The position numbers and the translations under genes are program-made. DNA of 64,000 bases, taken from Cronobacter malonaticus LMG 23826. GTDB taxonomy: Bacteria > Pseudomonadota > Gammaproteobacteria > Enterobacterales > Enterobacteriaceae. This document shows, piece after piece, positions 18,029-27,428 of the stretch. The stretch lies in the NCBI RefSeq assembly GCF_001277215.2, contig NZ_CP013940.1, forward strand, positions 1,550,001 through 1,614,000. The letters are read 5' to 3'. The notes under the pieces were generated by a model. The model was not told the origin of the DNA. It ran no database searches and saw nothing but the letters and a program-made list of their open reading frames with translations. Every line of letters begins with the position of its first letter. The stretch's first letter is position 1.

Positions 18029-20099
18029 TCTGGTGGCAATGCTGCGCCTGCCTGGCAATTTGAAATCGACCCAATGGCAGATCCTCGCCGGGCCGGTTAT
18101 CATCCTGATGATCCTGTCGATGATGGTGCTGCCATTACCGGCCTTCATCCTGGATTTGCTGTTCACCTTTAACATCGCGCTTTCCATCATGGTGCTGCTG
18201 GTGGCGATGTTCACCCAGCGCACGCTGGAGTTCGCGGCGTTCCCGACCATTCTGCTGTTTACCACCTTGCTACGTCTGGCGCTGAACATTGCGTCCACGC
18301 GTATCATTCTGATGGACGGCCATACGGGGGCGGCGGCTGCGGGTAAAGTGGTGGAGGCGTTCGGCCACTTCCTGGTCGGCGGCAACTTCGCTATCGGCAT
18401 CGTGGTGTTCATCATTCTCGTCATCATCAACTTCATGGTTATCACCAAGGGTGCGGGGCGTATCGCGGAAGTGGGCGCGCGCTTCGTCCTTGACGGGATG
18501 CCAGGCAAACAGATGGCTATCGACGCCGACCTTAACGCCGGGCTTATCGGCGAAGAGGAAGCGAAAAAACGCCGTACTGAAGTGACACAGGAAGCCGACT
18601 TTTACGGCTCGATGGACGGTGCGAGTAAGTTCGTGCGCGGCGACGCCGTCGCGGGCCTGCTGATTATGGCGATTAACATTATCGGCGGCCTGCTGGTGGG
18701 TGTGGTGCAGCACGGTATGCCGATAGGACAGGCGGCGGAAAGCTATACGCTTTTGACCATCGGTGACGGCCTGGTGGCACAGATCCCGGCGCTGGTGATT
18801 TCGACCGCGGCGGGCGTTATCGTGACCCGCGTCGCCACCGATCAGGACGTTGGCGAGCAGATGGTCGGCCAGCTGTTCAATAACCCGCGCGTTATGGTGC
18901 TGAGCGCCGCCGTACTCGGTCTGCTCGGTATGGTGCCGGGGATGCCTAACTTTGTGTTCCTGCTGTTTACCGCAGCGCTGCTGGGCCTCGCCTGGTGGAT
19001 GCGCGGCCGCGAACAGCAGGCGCCTGCCGCGCCCGCGCCGGTTATCCAGCAGGATAATCCGCAGGCCGTGGAAGCGACCTGGAACGACGTGCAGCTGGAA
19101 GATTCCCTCGGGATGGAAGTGGGCTACCGCCTGATCCCGATGGTGGATATGCAGCAGGACGGCGAACTGCTGGGCCGTATCCGCAGTATTCGTAAGAAAT
19201 TCGCGCAGGATCTCGGCTTCCTGCCGCCGGTAGTGCATATCCGCGACAACATGGATCTGCCGCCGGCCCGCTATCGCATTCTGATGAAAGGCGTCGAAAT
19301 TGGCAGCGGCGAAGCCTATCCGGGCCGCTGGCTGGCGATTAACCCCGGCACCGCCGCAGGCTCTCTGCCGGGCGAGCCGACGGTCGATCCGGCGTTTGGC
19401 CTGGCCGCTATCTGGATTGAAAGCGCGCTGAAAGAGCAGGCGCAAATCCAGGGCTTTACGGTGGTTGAGGCAAGCACCGTGGTGGCGACGCACCTGAACC
19501 ATCTGATCGCGCAATACTCCGCCGAACTGTTTGGCCGCCAGGAGGCGCAGCAGCTTCTCGATCGCGTGAGCAAAGAGCTGCCGAAACTGACCGAAGATCT
19601 GGTGCCGGGCGTGGTGACGCTCACCACGCTGCATAAAGTGCTGCAAAACCTGCTTGCTGAGAAAGTGCCTATCCGCGATATGCGCACCATTCTGGAAACG
19701 CTCGCCGAGCACGCGCCGGTCCAGAACGATCCGAACGAGCTGACCGCCGTGGTGCGCGTGGCGCTGGGCCGCGCGATTACTCAACAGTGGTTCCCTGGTA
19801 ACGACGAAGTGCAGGTCATTGGGCTTGATACGTCGCTTGAGCGTCTGCTGCTGCAGGCGTTGCAGGGCGGCGGCGGTCTGGAGCCGGGCCTTGCGGATCG
19901 CCTGCTTGAGCAGGCGCAAGAGGCGCTGTCGCGCCAGGAGATGCTCGGCGCGCCGCCGGTACTGCTGGTGAACCACGCGCTGCGTCCGTTGCTGGCGCGT
20001 TTCCTGCGCCGCAATCTGCCGCAGCTGGTGGTGCTCTCGAACCTTGAGCTGTCCGATAACCGCAACATTCGCATGACGTCGAGCATCGGAGGTAAATAA
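18021..20099 (+). CDS. flhA: flagellar type III export gate protein FlhA
   Basis: FlhA forms the nonameric export gate that uses the proton motive force and docks chaperone-substrate complexes. The 692-residue protein has about eight membrane segments in the first 330 residues. The conserved loop KGAGRIAEVGARFVLDGMPG (FHIPEP region) lies near residues 140-165, and a large cytoplasmic domain runs from about 360 to the end. It overlaps flhB upstream and flhE by one base (TAATG). Confidence 0.97.
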   Translation: MANLVAMLRLPGNLKSTQWQILAGPVIILMILSMMVLPLPAFILDLLFTFNIALSIMVLLVAMFTQRTLEFAAFPTILLFTTLLRLALNIASTRIILMDGHTGAAAAGKVVEAFGHFLVGGNFAIGIVVFIILVIINFMVITKGAGRIAEVGARFVLDGMPGKQMAIDADLNAGLIGEEEAKKRRTEVTQEADFYGSMDGASKFVRGDAVAGLLIMAINIIGGLLVGVVQHGMPIGQAAESYTLLTIGDGLVAQIPALVISTAAGVIVTRVATDQDVGEQMVGQLFNNPRVMVLSAAVLGLLGMVPGMPNFVFLLFTAALLGLAWWMRGREQQAPAAPAPVIQQDNPQAVEATWNDVQLEDSLGMEVGYRLIPMVDMQQDGELLGRIRSIRKKFAQDLGFLPPVVHIRDNMDLPPARYRILMKGVEIGSGEAYPGRWLAINPGTAAGSLPGEPTVDPAFGLAAIWIESALKEQAQIQGFTVVEASTVVATHLNHLIAQYSAELFGRQEAQQLLDRVSKELPKLTEDLVPGVVTLTTLHKVLQNLLAEKVPIRDMRTILETLAEHAPVQNDPNELTAVVRVALGRAITQQWFPGNDEVQVIGLDTSLERLLLQALQGGGGLEPGLADRLLEQAQEALSRQEMLGAPPVLLVNHALRPLLARFLRRNLPQLVVLSNLELSDNRNIRMTSSIGGK

Positions 20100-20500
20100 T
20101 GCGCGCGCGCTTGTTAATGGCATTACTGACGCTGCCAGTTCTGGCGAACGCCGCAGGAGAGGGTGCCTGGCAGGCGAGCGCGATGGGGCCGGTATTAAGC
20201 CAGCGCGGCATGGCGGCCTCGTCACCGCTGCTGGCGCCCGATTCCCCGCCGCCGCAGGGCGTGATGACGGTCGTGGTGTGGCGTTATGAGCTGGCTGGCC
20301 CGACCCCTGCGGGCATGGTGGCGCGGCTCTGCTCGCAGACCCGCTGCGTGGACGTGGACGACCAGACCGGCACCACGCGCGCGTTTAGCAATGTTTCCGC
20401 CGCCGAGCCGCTGCGCTTTATCTTTGAAGTGCCGGGCGGCGGCAGGCTCTGGCCTGCGCTGGAAGTGCGCAGCAGCCAGGTCATCGTCAATTACCGTTAA
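20099..20500 (+). CDS. flhE: flagellar protein FlhE
   Basis: FlhE is a small periplasmic protein which in E. coli and Salmonella limits proton leak through the flagellar export apparatus. The 133-residue product has a signal peptide (MRARLLMALLTLPVLANA-AGEG), then GAWQASAMGPVLSQRG and a C-terminal beta domain with the Cys pair CSQTRC. Its start shares one base with the flhA stop. A terminator follows. Confidence 0.93.
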   Translation: MRARLLMALLTLPVLANAAGEGAWQASAMGPVLSQRGMAASSPLLAPDSPPPQGVMTVVVWRYELAGPTPAGMVARLCSQTRCVDVDDQTGTTRAFSNVSAAEPLRFIFEVPGGGRLWPALEVRSSQVIVNYR

Positions 20501-20511
20501 CACTCTTCTGT

Positions 20512-20537
20512 AAAACGCGCCGCCGCGCGTTTTCTTT
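20512..20537 (+). terminator. rho-independent terminator after flhE
   Basis: A perfect 9-bp stem AAAACGCGC/GCGCGTTTT with a 4-base loop is followed by further T-rich sequence. It ends the flhB-flhA-flhE operon. Confidence 0.85.
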
Positions 20538-20596
20538 TTCCGGCCGCCCGATTTTTGGCGGCTGGCTCGCAGTTCTGAACTCCCGCTTTGAACACT

Positions 20597-20613
20597 TCGA
20601 AACGCTGTTTTAT
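20597..20613 (+). promoter_or_regulatory. putative KdgR operator upstream of rhiT
   Basis: The 13-base core GAAAC-GCT-GTTTT (20599-20611) fits the RAAAY-RNY-RTTTY core I recall for the enterobacterial KdgR site, though the outer A/T flanks match only partly. KdgR represses pectin-catabolic genes, including rhiTN in Dickeya. The site is 160 bp before the transporter start. Confidence 0.45.
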
Positions 20614-20722
20614 AAATCAGTGAAGCCGGTGGCAGCGCTCTTTGTATTTTTGCCAGTTTTCCGTTTCAGGTGGCAGAAAAGGAAAGGTTTCCCACCCGCC
20701 ATACTTTTACTTTAGCCCTGAT

Positions 20723-20746
20723 AGCTCTGCGGTTTGCCGCAGAGCT
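20723..20746 (+). promoter_or_regulatory. 10-bp perfect hairpin in the rhiT leader
   Basis: AGCTCTGCGG (20723-20732), loop TTTG and CCGCAGAGCT (20737-20746) form a strong stem ending 28 bases before the transporter ATG. No T-tract follows, so it is not an intrinsic terminator. It could be a leader structure or part of a protein binding site. Confidence 0.45.
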
Positions 20747-20774
20747 CCACATAAAAATACACAGGGTGACGGCG

Positions 20775-22361
20775 ATGAAAACGCGTAAACCAGGACTGGC
20801 AAATTACCTTGCCTACGGGTCAGGAGACTTCCTCGGCGCAGGAACGACCGCCCTCACGGCAGCGTGGCTTCTCTATTTCTATACCACCTTCTGCGGCTTA
20901 ACACCGATTGAGGCGACCTTCATTTTCGCGGCGGCGAGGGTCGCTGATGCCGTGGTCAGCCCGCTGATGGGCTTTCTTACGGATAACTTTGGCACCACCT
21001 GGCTTGGCCGCCGCTTTGGCCGCCGGAAATTCTTTATCCTGCTCGGCATTCCCTGCGTTTTTAGCTACTCGCTGATGTGGGTGGGGGATATGGGGTTCTG
21101 GTACTACCTGCTGACGTATCTGCTGTTTGACATCGTCTACACCATGATTCTGGTGCCTTACGAAACGCTGGTGCCGGAAATGACCGACGATTTCAAACAG
21201 AAAACCAAATTCTCCGGCGCGCGCATCTCTATGGCGCAGATGTCCGCCATTCTGGCGTCGTTCCTGCCGGGCGTGCTGCTGACGCACTTCGGGAAAGATA
21301 ACGCGGTGTCGTTCTTTTATGCGAGCCTGGTCTTTTCGGTGCTCTGCGCGATTATGCTGACGCTGGTGTGGATCTTCACCTGGGAGCGCCCGCGCGAAGA
21401 ATGGTCGGACGCCGCACTGCGCGCTGAAGAAGAGAAGAAACACCTGACGCTCGGCCAGAGCCTGCGCCGTCTGGTGGTTGAACTCTCCTCCACGTTGCGC
21501 ATCCGTATTTTCCGCCAGCATCTTGGCATGTATCTCGGCGGCTACATCGCCCAGGATGTGTTCAACGCCGTGTTTACTTACTACGTGGTATTTGTGCTGA
21601 TGCAGGAGGCGTCTGTCGCCTCTAATCTGCTCGGCACCATGGCGATTTTCCAGTTTATCGCCGTTATCGCGATGATCCCGCTCTGTATTCGTTTCGGGCC
21701 GGCACCGTCTTACCGCATGGTGGTCGTGCTCTTTGGTTTAAGCTCGCTCTCTTACGCGCTGCTCTATTACACCGGCATGAGCGATATTTACTCGCTGCTG
21801 TTGCTGGTTTCCGCGCTGGCGGGCCTCGGGCGCGGCGGCATTAACTATGTACCGTGGAACACCTACACCTATATCGCTGATGTCGATGAAGTGGTCACCG
21901 GGCAGCGCCGCGAAGGGATTTTCGCGGGCATTATGACGCTTACCCGTAAAGCCTCGCAGGCGGGCGCGGTGATGCTGGTGGGGATTGTGATGCAGATGTC
22001 CGGCTTTGTCTCCGGCCAGAGCACCCAGGCGCCGGCGGTGAGCCATACCATTCTGACCATTTTAAGCGTCGGCACCATAGCCGTGCTGGCCTGCGGTTTC
22101 CTGATCTCTCTGCGCTTTAAGCTCAACCTGAAAACCCACAGCATCCTGCGTGAAGAGACCGCGAAGATGCGCGCCAGCGGCCGCGTGATGCCGGAGAGCA
22201 TCAGCCCCGCGAACCGCGCGACGGTGGAGATGCTGGCGGGTATGCCTTATGAAAATCTGTGGGGGAACAACAATATTGGCTTCCTGAATCGCAACAAACC
22301 GGCGGCGCAACCGCTGAAAACCCCCACTCCCGAATTCGATACGACACAGAGGTTAAGTTAA
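20775..22361 (+). CDS. GPH-family sugar:cation symporter, rhamnogalacturonide transporter RhiT-like
   Basis: This is an inner-membrane secondary transporter of 528 residues with about twelve membrane helices, of the glycoside-pentoside-hexuronide:cation symporter family. Visible features are the N-terminal GSGDFLGAGTTALTAAWLLYFY, the loop DNFGTTWLGRRFGRRKFFILLG between helices, and LVPYETLVPEMTDDF. I chose ATG 20775 (MKTRKPGLANYLAYGS) because AGGGTGA precedes it and the family starts there. It overlaps by one base a GH105 unsaturated-uronyl hydrolase gene, the same pairing as rhiT-rhiN of Dickeya, so the substrate is probably unsaturated rhamnogalacturonides. The family is sure; the substrate is inferred. 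Confidence 0.8.
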   Translation: MKTRKPGLANYLAYGSGDFLGAGTTALTAAWLLYFYTTFCGLTPIEATFIFAAARVADAVVSPLMGFLTDNFGTTWLGRRFGRRKFFILLGIPCVFSYSLMWVGDMGFWYYLLTYLLFDIVYTMILVPYETLVPEMTDDFKQKTKFSGARISMAQMSAILASFLPGVLLTHFGKDNAVSFFYASLVFSVLCAIMLTLVWIFTWERPREEWSDAALRAEEEKKHLTLGQSLRRLVVELSSTLRIRIFRQHLGMYLGGYIAQDVFNAVFTYYVVFVLMQEASVASNLLGTMAIFQFIAVIAMIPLCIRFGPAPSYRMVVVLFGLSSLSYALLYYTGMSDIYSLLLLVSALAGLGRGGINYVPWNTYTYIADVDEVVTGQRREGIFAGIMTLTRKASQAGAVMLVGIVMQMSGFVSGQSTQAPAVSHTILTILSVGTIAVLACGFLISLRFKLNLKTHSILREETAKMRASGRVMPESISPANRATVEMLAGMPYENLWGNNNIGFLNRNKPAAQPLKTPTPEFDTTQRLS

Positions 22362-23500
22362 TGATTGTCTGGCCTGTAAAACACAGCCCGCTGCTGCGTC
22401 AGCCGGAGCGCTTCATTGCCCGTGATGAACTCAAGGCAATGATCCATAAAATTACCGACAACCTGATCAACATTAAGGATGAAACCGGACAGTTCCTCCT
22501 GCGCCTCGATGACGGCCGCGTGATTGACACCAAAGGCTGGGCTGGCTGGGAGTGGACGCATGGGGTCGGGCTGTACGGCATCTATCAATATTACCGCCAG
22601 ACCGGCGATGACCGGATACGCGCGGTGATTGACGACTGGTTCGCGGCGCGCTTTGCCGAAGGCGCCACCACCAAGAACGTCAACACGATGGCTCCGTTCC
22701 TGACGCTGGCGTACCGCTATGAAGAGACGCGCGACCCCACGCTATTACCCTGGCTTGAGAGCTGGGCGGAGTGGGCGATGTATGATATGCCGCGCACCGA
22801 CCAGGGCGGGATGCAGCACATTACGCTCGCCGAAGAGAATCATCAGCAGATGTGGGACGACACGCTGATGATGACCGTGCTGCCGCTCGCGAAAATCGGC
22901 AAGCTGCTCGGGCGGCAAGAGTATGTCGATGAGGCGGTCTATCAGTTCCTGCTGCATGTCGAGAACCTGATGGACAGGGAGACGGGGCTGTGGTTCCACG
23001 GCTGGAATTACGAGGGTTGCCATAACTTCGCTAACGCCCGCTGGGCGCGTGGCAATAGCTGGGTGACTATTGTTATCCCCGATTTTCTTGAGCTGATGGA
23101 CTGGCCGGAGCGTCATCCGGTGCGCCGTTATCTGACGCAGGTGCTGGCGCGCCAGGCGGCGGCGCTGGCAGAGTGTCAGGATGAAAGCGGCCTGTGGCAT
23201 ACGCTTCTGGACGATCCGAATTCCTACCTGGAGGCATCCGCCACTGCCGGTTTCGCCTGCGGCCTGCTGAAGGCGGTGCGCAAGCGCTATATCGGCAAGG
23301 AATACGGCCTGGTGGCGGAGAAAGCTATCAAAGGCGTCGTGGCGAATATTTCGCCGCAGGGCGAGCTTTTACAGGTGTCGTTCGGCACCGGTATGGGAAG
23401 CGATCTCGATTTCTACCGCCAGATCCCGCTCACGTCGATGCCCTACGGCCAGGCGATGGCTATTCTGTGCCTGACGGAATACCTGCGCACTTATCTGTAA
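22361..23500 (+). CDS. GH105 unsaturated rhamnogalacturonyl hydrolase, RhiN/YteR-like
   Basis: The 379-residue cytoplasmic enzyme would remove the unsaturated galacturonyl residue from rhamnogalacturonan lyase products. It is an (alpha/alpha)6-barrel of glycoside hydrolase family 105. Visible are DTKGWAGWEWTHGVGLYGIYQYY near residue 50, EENHQQMWDDTLMM near 160 (candidate catalytic Asp), WARGNSW near 230, and the closing MPYGQAMAILCLTEYL. There is no signal peptide, fitting action on imported oligomers. ATG 22361 shares a base with the transporter stop and has GAGG upstream. It would feed rhamnose and an unsaturated uronate to central metabolism. Confidence 0.85.
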   Translation: MIVWPVKHSPLLRQPERFIARDELKAMIHKITDNLINIKDETGQFLLRLDDGRVIDTKGWAGWEWTHGVGLYGIYQYYRQTGDDRIRAVIDDWFAARFAEGATTKNVNTMAPFLTLAYRYEETRDPTLLPWLESWAEWAMYDMPRTDQGGMQHITLAEENHQQMWDDTLMMTVLPLAKIGKLLGRQEYVDEAVYQFLLHVENLMDRETGLWFHGWNYEGCHNFANARWARGNSWVTIVIPDFLELMDWPERHPVRRYLTQVLARQAAALAECQDESGLWHTLLDDPNSYLEASATAGFACGLLKAVRKRYIGKEYGLVAEKAIKGVVANISPQGELLQVSFGTGMGSDLDFYRQIPLTSMPYGQAMAILCLTEYLRTYL

Positions 23501-23506
23501 CGCTCT

Positions 23507-23539
23507 CCGCCGTGCGCTGACCCCCACCGCGCGGCGGAC
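23507..23539 (+). terminator. possible terminator hairpin after rhiN-like gene
   Basis: TCCGCC and GGCGGA pair around an inner GCGC/GCGC stem, with a pyrimidine-rich loop. Only a short T-rich stretch follows, so termination may be weak or factor-assisted. Confidence 0.4.
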
Positions 23540-24103
23540 ATTTGATTATACTTACACCGCTTTTCATGTTTAATTCCACGTCACGTTCCACGCTCTGTTC
23601 TCCACTTAACCCGTAAGACATTTAAGTCATCAGCATTAGCTTATTTATACAGCCCACCTCTTCTTATGACTCTGATGATATTTACAATGTGCTTATGCGG
23701 CCATTATTAAATTTTCAATATTAAATTACTCCAAAAAAGTAATTTGTTGTTACTTGTTTCTTTGTTGTCATTCTTTAAAATGCCAGCCGCACTGCCATTA
23801 TTGTTGATTTAATTTAAAAGAAACAATAACCAGGTAATTCCCGCAATTTCACCGCTATGACGCCGTGATTCTTTACTGCACACGAAAGTATTTCTTCATG
23901 TGCGGTTTATAAATGCATTTCGCCCAGTGTCTTTATGTCACGCTATTACCTACACAGGTATTAGCCAGACAGAAGGACATGGCTTGCGTCTGGCCACACA
24001 ATTGCTTAACTGATAATGCATTCGCATATCTTTCTGAATTCTGGAGTGCTGCCGGCAGGGCAGTACCGATCTGCGAAGCCGTTAATCCTGATGGATCATA
24101 GAA
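23540..24103. other. AT-rich intergenic stretch upstream of a regulator gene
   Basis: About 560 bases of markedly AT-rich sequence separate the hydrolase gene from the next regulator gene. I see no convincing gene. One 62-codon frame (23913-24101) lacks a ribosome site. The composition suggests transferred or H-NS-bound DNA and probably holds the promoter of the downstream gene. No specific operator was recognised. Confidence 0.5.
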
Positions 24104-24730
24104 ATGAACCACTATCCTTTACCTCCAAGGCCGGACGCCCAGATAAATGCGCTGATTAACGCCTTTCATTGTCACGGTACGATCAAAGAATACCCGCGCG
24201 GCTCTTGTCTGGCGCACAATGAAGAGTCGATAAATATTTTGCTGACAGGCAGTCTTGCAATGACCAGGGATTGGGATAACCTCATTTTCTTTGAAACGAA
24301 TCGGCCAAATATTTTGGGTATTTCTTTGCAACCCAATAATGCACGGTTTGAGCATTTTCGACTAATAATAAAAGAAGATAGCCTTGTGAAAAGGATTAGC
24401 CGTGCGGATTTTTTCAACGTTATCGAATCTCAAAGTTTGTGGAAGGAACTCAGCCACGCTGTCTCTTTTTATTATCATGTTTTGCTCTGGAAGAGTTATC
24501 ATTTTTTTGCCGCGGATTCGTATATGCTGGTGAGAAAATCGCTAATTACTCTTAGCGCAATTCCGCTCGATCACCGGATGAATATAAACGCCAGCCAGTA
24601 TATAACGAGCACCACTAATTTATCGAAAAGCTACGTGATGAAGGTGATTCAGGAGTTACGCAAAGGCGGGTATATCGACATCCAGCGCGGCCGTCTGATC
24701 TCCATCGGTAAGTTGCCACAAAAATATTAA
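24104..24730 (+). CDS. putative transcriptional regulator, IprA/YaiV-like
   Basis: The 208-residue cytoplasmic protein appears to have a CRP-like layout. An N-terminal cyclic-nucleotide-binding-like beta domain (about 20-110) carries YPRGSCLAHNEESINILLTGSLAMTRDW. A central helix follows, then a C-terminal winged helix (about 150-205) with NLSKSYVMKVIQELRKGGYIDIQRGRLISIG. This resembles the enterobacterial IprA/YaiV family, which lacks a clear nucleotide-binding signature. Base composition is more AT-rich than neighbouring genes, consistent with transfer. Its position after the rhiTN-like pair hints at a link but does not show one. It ends at a bidirectional terminator facing argS. Confidence 0.6.
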   Translation: MNHYPLPPRPDAQINALINAFHCHGTIKEYPRGSCLAHNEESINILLTGSLAMTRDWDNLIFFETNRPNILGISLQPNNARFEHFRLIIKEDSLVKRISRADFFNVIESQSLWKELSHAVSFYYHVLLWKSYHFFAADSYMLVRKSLITLSAIPLDHRMNINASQYITSTTNLSKSYVMKVIQELRKGGYIDIQRGRLISIGKLPQKY

Positions 24731-24750
24731 TCCCCCGCCAGCGCTAATAA

Positions 24751-24780
24751 AAAGGCCCGTCGGTGACGGGCCTTTTTTTA
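24751..24780. terminator. bidirectional terminator between the regulator gene and argS
   Basis: Stem GGCCCGTC/GACGGGCC (24754-24761 and 24765-24772) with a 3-base loop is flanked by A residues on the left and seven T on the right. It can therefore stop transcription from both convergent genes. Confidence 0.88.
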
Positions 24781-24796
24781 CGCGTGAGAACAGGGT

Positions 24797-26530
24797 TTAC
24801 ATGCGTTCGACGGTTTCGATGCCGAGCGTATCCAGACCGAGTTTCAGCGTTTTCGCGGTCAGGAGCGCCAGTTTCAGGCGGCTCTGGCGCAGCGCGTCAG
24901 TTTCAGCGGTAAGAATAGGGCAGTGCTCGTAGAAGCCGGAGAACAGACCCGCCAGATCGTAAAGATAAGCACACATCACGTGCGGCGTACCGTCACGGGC
25001 GACCACGCCCAGCGTCTCTTCAAACTGCAGCAGGCGCGCGGCGAGCTGCGCTTCACGATCGTCCTGAATCACTACCGGGGCCGTCAGTTCACTTTCTGAC
25101 ACGCCTGCCTTGCGGAACACCGACAGCACGCGGGTATAGGCATACTGCATATACGGCGCGGTGTTGCCCTCGAAGGCCAGCATGTTATCCCAGTCGAAAA
25201 TGTAGTCGGTGGTGCGGCTCTTCGAGAGATCCGCATATTTCACCGCGCCGATGCCGACCGCATTCGCCAGTTTTTCCAGCTCGTCGGCAGGCATATCCGG
25301 GTTCTTCTCCGCGACCAGACGGCGCGCACGATCCAGCGCTTCGTCCAGCAGTTCGGAAAGTTTAATCGTGCCGCCCGCGCGGGTTTTAAACGGTTTGCCG
25401 TCTTTGCCGAGCATCATGCCGAACATGTGGTGCTCCAGCGGGACGGATTCCGGCACGTAGCCCGCTTTACGCACGATGGTCCACGCCTGCATCAGATGCT
25501 GGTGCTGGCGGGAGTCGATGTAGTAAAGCACGCGGTCGGCGTGAAGGGTTTCATAGCGGTACTTCGCGCAGGCGATATCGGTCGTGGTGTAGAGGTAGCC
25601 GCCATCCTTTTTCTGGATGATGACGCCCATCGGCTCGCCTTCTTTGTTTTTGAACTCATCCAGGAACACCACGGTGGCGCCTTCGCTCTCCACCGCCAGC
25701 CCTTTGGCTTTCAGATCGGCGACGATACCGGGCAGCATCGGGTTATAGAGGCTCTCGCCCATGACGTCGTCGCGCGTCAGGGTCACGTTAAGACGCTGAT
25801 ACGTTATCTGGTTCTGCGTCATGGTGATGTCAACCAGCTTGCGCCACATCTCACGGCAATATTCATCGCCGCCCTGCAGTTTCACGACGTAGCTACGCGC
25901 GCGCTCGGCGAAGGCTTCATCTTCGTCGTAATGCTTTTTGGCTTCGCGGTAGAACCCTTCGAGATCCGAGAGCGCCATCTCGCCGGCGTTTTCCTGCTGC
26001 TGTTTCTCAAGATAAGCAATCAGCATACCGAACTGGGTGCCCCAGTCGCCGACGTGGTTGGCGCGAATGACCTTATGCCCCAGGAACTCCAGCGTACGTA
26101 CGGAGGCATCGCCGATGATGGTGGAGCGAACGTGGCCCACGTGCATCTCTTTGGCGACGTTCGGGGCGGAGTAATCCACCACGATGGTCTGCGGCGCGCT
26201 GACTTTTTCCACGCCCGCTCGATCGGAGGCGACAGCGGCTTCGATGTTTTTCGCAAGGAACGCCGGGTCGAGGAAGATATTGATAAAGCCAGGGCCTGCG
26301 ATTTCCGTTTTCGCGGCGATCCCGGTGAGATCCAGATGGGCCAGAGCCTGCTCGGCGAATTGTCGCGGCGGCATGCCCAGTTTTTTCGCGATAGCCATCA
26401 CGCCGTTAGCCTGATAGTCGCCGAACTGCGCTCTGGCTGACTGACGAACCTGCGGTTCGCAATCCGCAGGCGCACCTGCGGTAATCAGCGCCTGACTGAC
26501 TTTTTCTGAGAGAAGAGCCTGAATATTCAC
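24797..26530 (-). CDS. argS: arginyl-tRNA synthetase
   Basis: This enzyme charges tRNA-Arg with arginine using ATP. The 577-residue product equals E. coli ArgS in length and is very similar throughout. It has the N-terminal Add1 domain (about 1-110), the class I catalytic core with the HIGH-type motif HVGH in [17 protein letters not shown] (near 130), and a C-terminal anticodon-binding DALR domain (about 455-577) ending [14 protein letters not shown]. Like E. coli ArgS it has no clear KMSK. It is transcribed away from yecM, and the ~185-bp gap between them must hold both promoters. Confidence 0.98.
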   Translation of the reverse strand: MNIQALLSEKVSQALITAGAPADCEPQVRQSARAQFGDYQANGVMAIAKKLGMPPRQFAEQALAHLDLTGIAAKTEIAGPGFINIFLDPAFLAKNIEAAVASDRAGVEKVSAPQTIVVDYSAPNVAKEMHVGHVRSTIIGDASVRTLEFLGHKVIRANHVGDWGTQFGMLIAYLEKQQQENAGEMALSDLEGFYREAKKHYDEDEAFAERARSYVVKLQGGDEYCREMWRKLVDITMTQNQITYQRLNVTLTRDDVMGESLYNPMLPGIVADLKAKGLAVESEGATVVFLDEFKNKEGEPMGVIIQKKDGGYLYTTTDIACAKYRYETLHADRVLYYIDSRQHQHLMQAWTIVRKAGYVPESVPLEHHMFGMMLGKDGKPFKTRAGGTIKLSELLDEALDRARRLVAEKNPDMPADELEKLANAVGIGAVKYADLSKSRTTDYIFDWDNMLAFEGNTAPYMQYAYTRVLSVFRKAGVSESELTAPVVIQDDREAQLAARLLQFEETLGVVARDGTPHVMCAYLYDLAGLFSGFYEHCPILTAETDALRQSRLKLALLTAKTLKLGLDTLGIETVERM

Positions 26531-26715
26531 CGGGATACCTTACGTTAATAACGCTGCCTGTCGAAGGCGGCAGCGTGCGGTCTTAAGAAAAAAGAGGGCA
26601 AAAGTATACTGCATTTAGGCGGCGACGTCAGCACCGGCGGGCAGGGCGGCGCGCGCTGGAGCGCGGGCGTTAAACAGGGTAGATTAGCGCCTTTGTCACC
26701 GTACGGGAAAAGCCA

Positions 26716-27279
26716 ATGATCCACTGGCACACATCAGAAGAACTCCAGGATATCCGCGTGGATCTGCCGCGCTTTGAAGCGGCGTTACAGACGCTCGCCG
26801 GGCGTCTCGCGCTCGATATTAACGACCTGTATGCCGATCATATTTCGCTGCGCTGCCACCAGAACGCGACCGCCGAGCGCTGGCGGAAAGGGTTTGAGCA
26901 GTGCGGCACGCTGCTTAGCGAAAACGTTATTAATGGCCGCCCCATCTGTCTTTTTCGCCTTGATGAGCCGGTCTGCGTCGGGCCGTGGCGCTTTACGGTT
27001 GTTGAACTGCCGTGGCCTGGCGAGAAACGCTACCCGCATGAAGGCTGGGAACATATTGAAATCGTGCTGCCCGGCGCGCCCGAAACGCTTAACCAGCGCG
27101 CGCTGGCGCTGCTGGGCGACGAAGGGTTGATGGCACCGGATATCTCAGTAAAAACCAGTTCGCCTGCGGGCGAGCATGAGCGGCTGCCGAACCCGACGCT
27201 CGCCGTCACCGACCGCATCGTCACCATCAAATTCCATCCGTATTCCATCGAAGAGATTGTCGCAAGCGAGCAGCCGTAA
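26716..27279 (+). CDS. yecM: YecM family protein (VOC-like fold)
   Basis: This conserved protein of unknown function has 187 residues (E. coli 188). The blocks ADHISLRCHQNATAERWR, NGRPICLF and PWPGEKRYPHEGWEHIEIVLPG are nearly identical to E. coli YecM, whose structure resembles metal-dependent vicinal-oxygen-chelate enzymes. The repeated His/Glu residues could bind metal. It is monocistronic, with a strong terminator after it. Confidence 0.93.
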   Translation: MIHWHTSEELQDIRVDLPRFEAALQTLAGRLALDINDLYADHISLRCHQNATAERWRKGFEQCGTLLSENVINGRPICLFRLDEPVCVGPWRFTVVELPWPGEKRYPHEGWEHIEIVLPGAPETLNQRALALLGDEGLMAPDISVKTSSPAGEHERLPNPTLAVTDRIVTIKFHPYSIEEIVASEQP

Positions 27280-27297
27280 CGTTTCGCTGTCACGCAC

Positions 27298-27333
27298 GGG
27301 GCCAGACTGGCGCAAAGTCTGGCCCCGTTTTTT
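27298..27333 (+). terminator. rho-independent terminator after yecM
   Basis: An 11-bp perfect stem GGGGCCAGACT/AGTCTGGCCCC with a 7-base loop is followed by six T. Confidence 0.92.
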
Positions 27334-27428
27334 GTCTATAGTATTCAGGGGACCATTTCCCGCACGCCCCCGCATGAAAAGAGTAAGGAGAGACCCGACG
27401 CCTGTTTTCGACCCGATGGGAGAGACTC

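Noticed and set aside
18270..20225. 651-codon open frame on the minus strand opposite flhA
   Set aside because: It is antisense to the whole of flhA, His/Arg-rich in the manner of reverse-frame translation of GC-rich genes, and has no recognisable domain.
23913..24101. 62-codon frame upstream of the IprA-like regulator
   Set aside because: There is no ribosome site, no domain and odd composition; it ends just before the regulator start and is more likely leader DNA.
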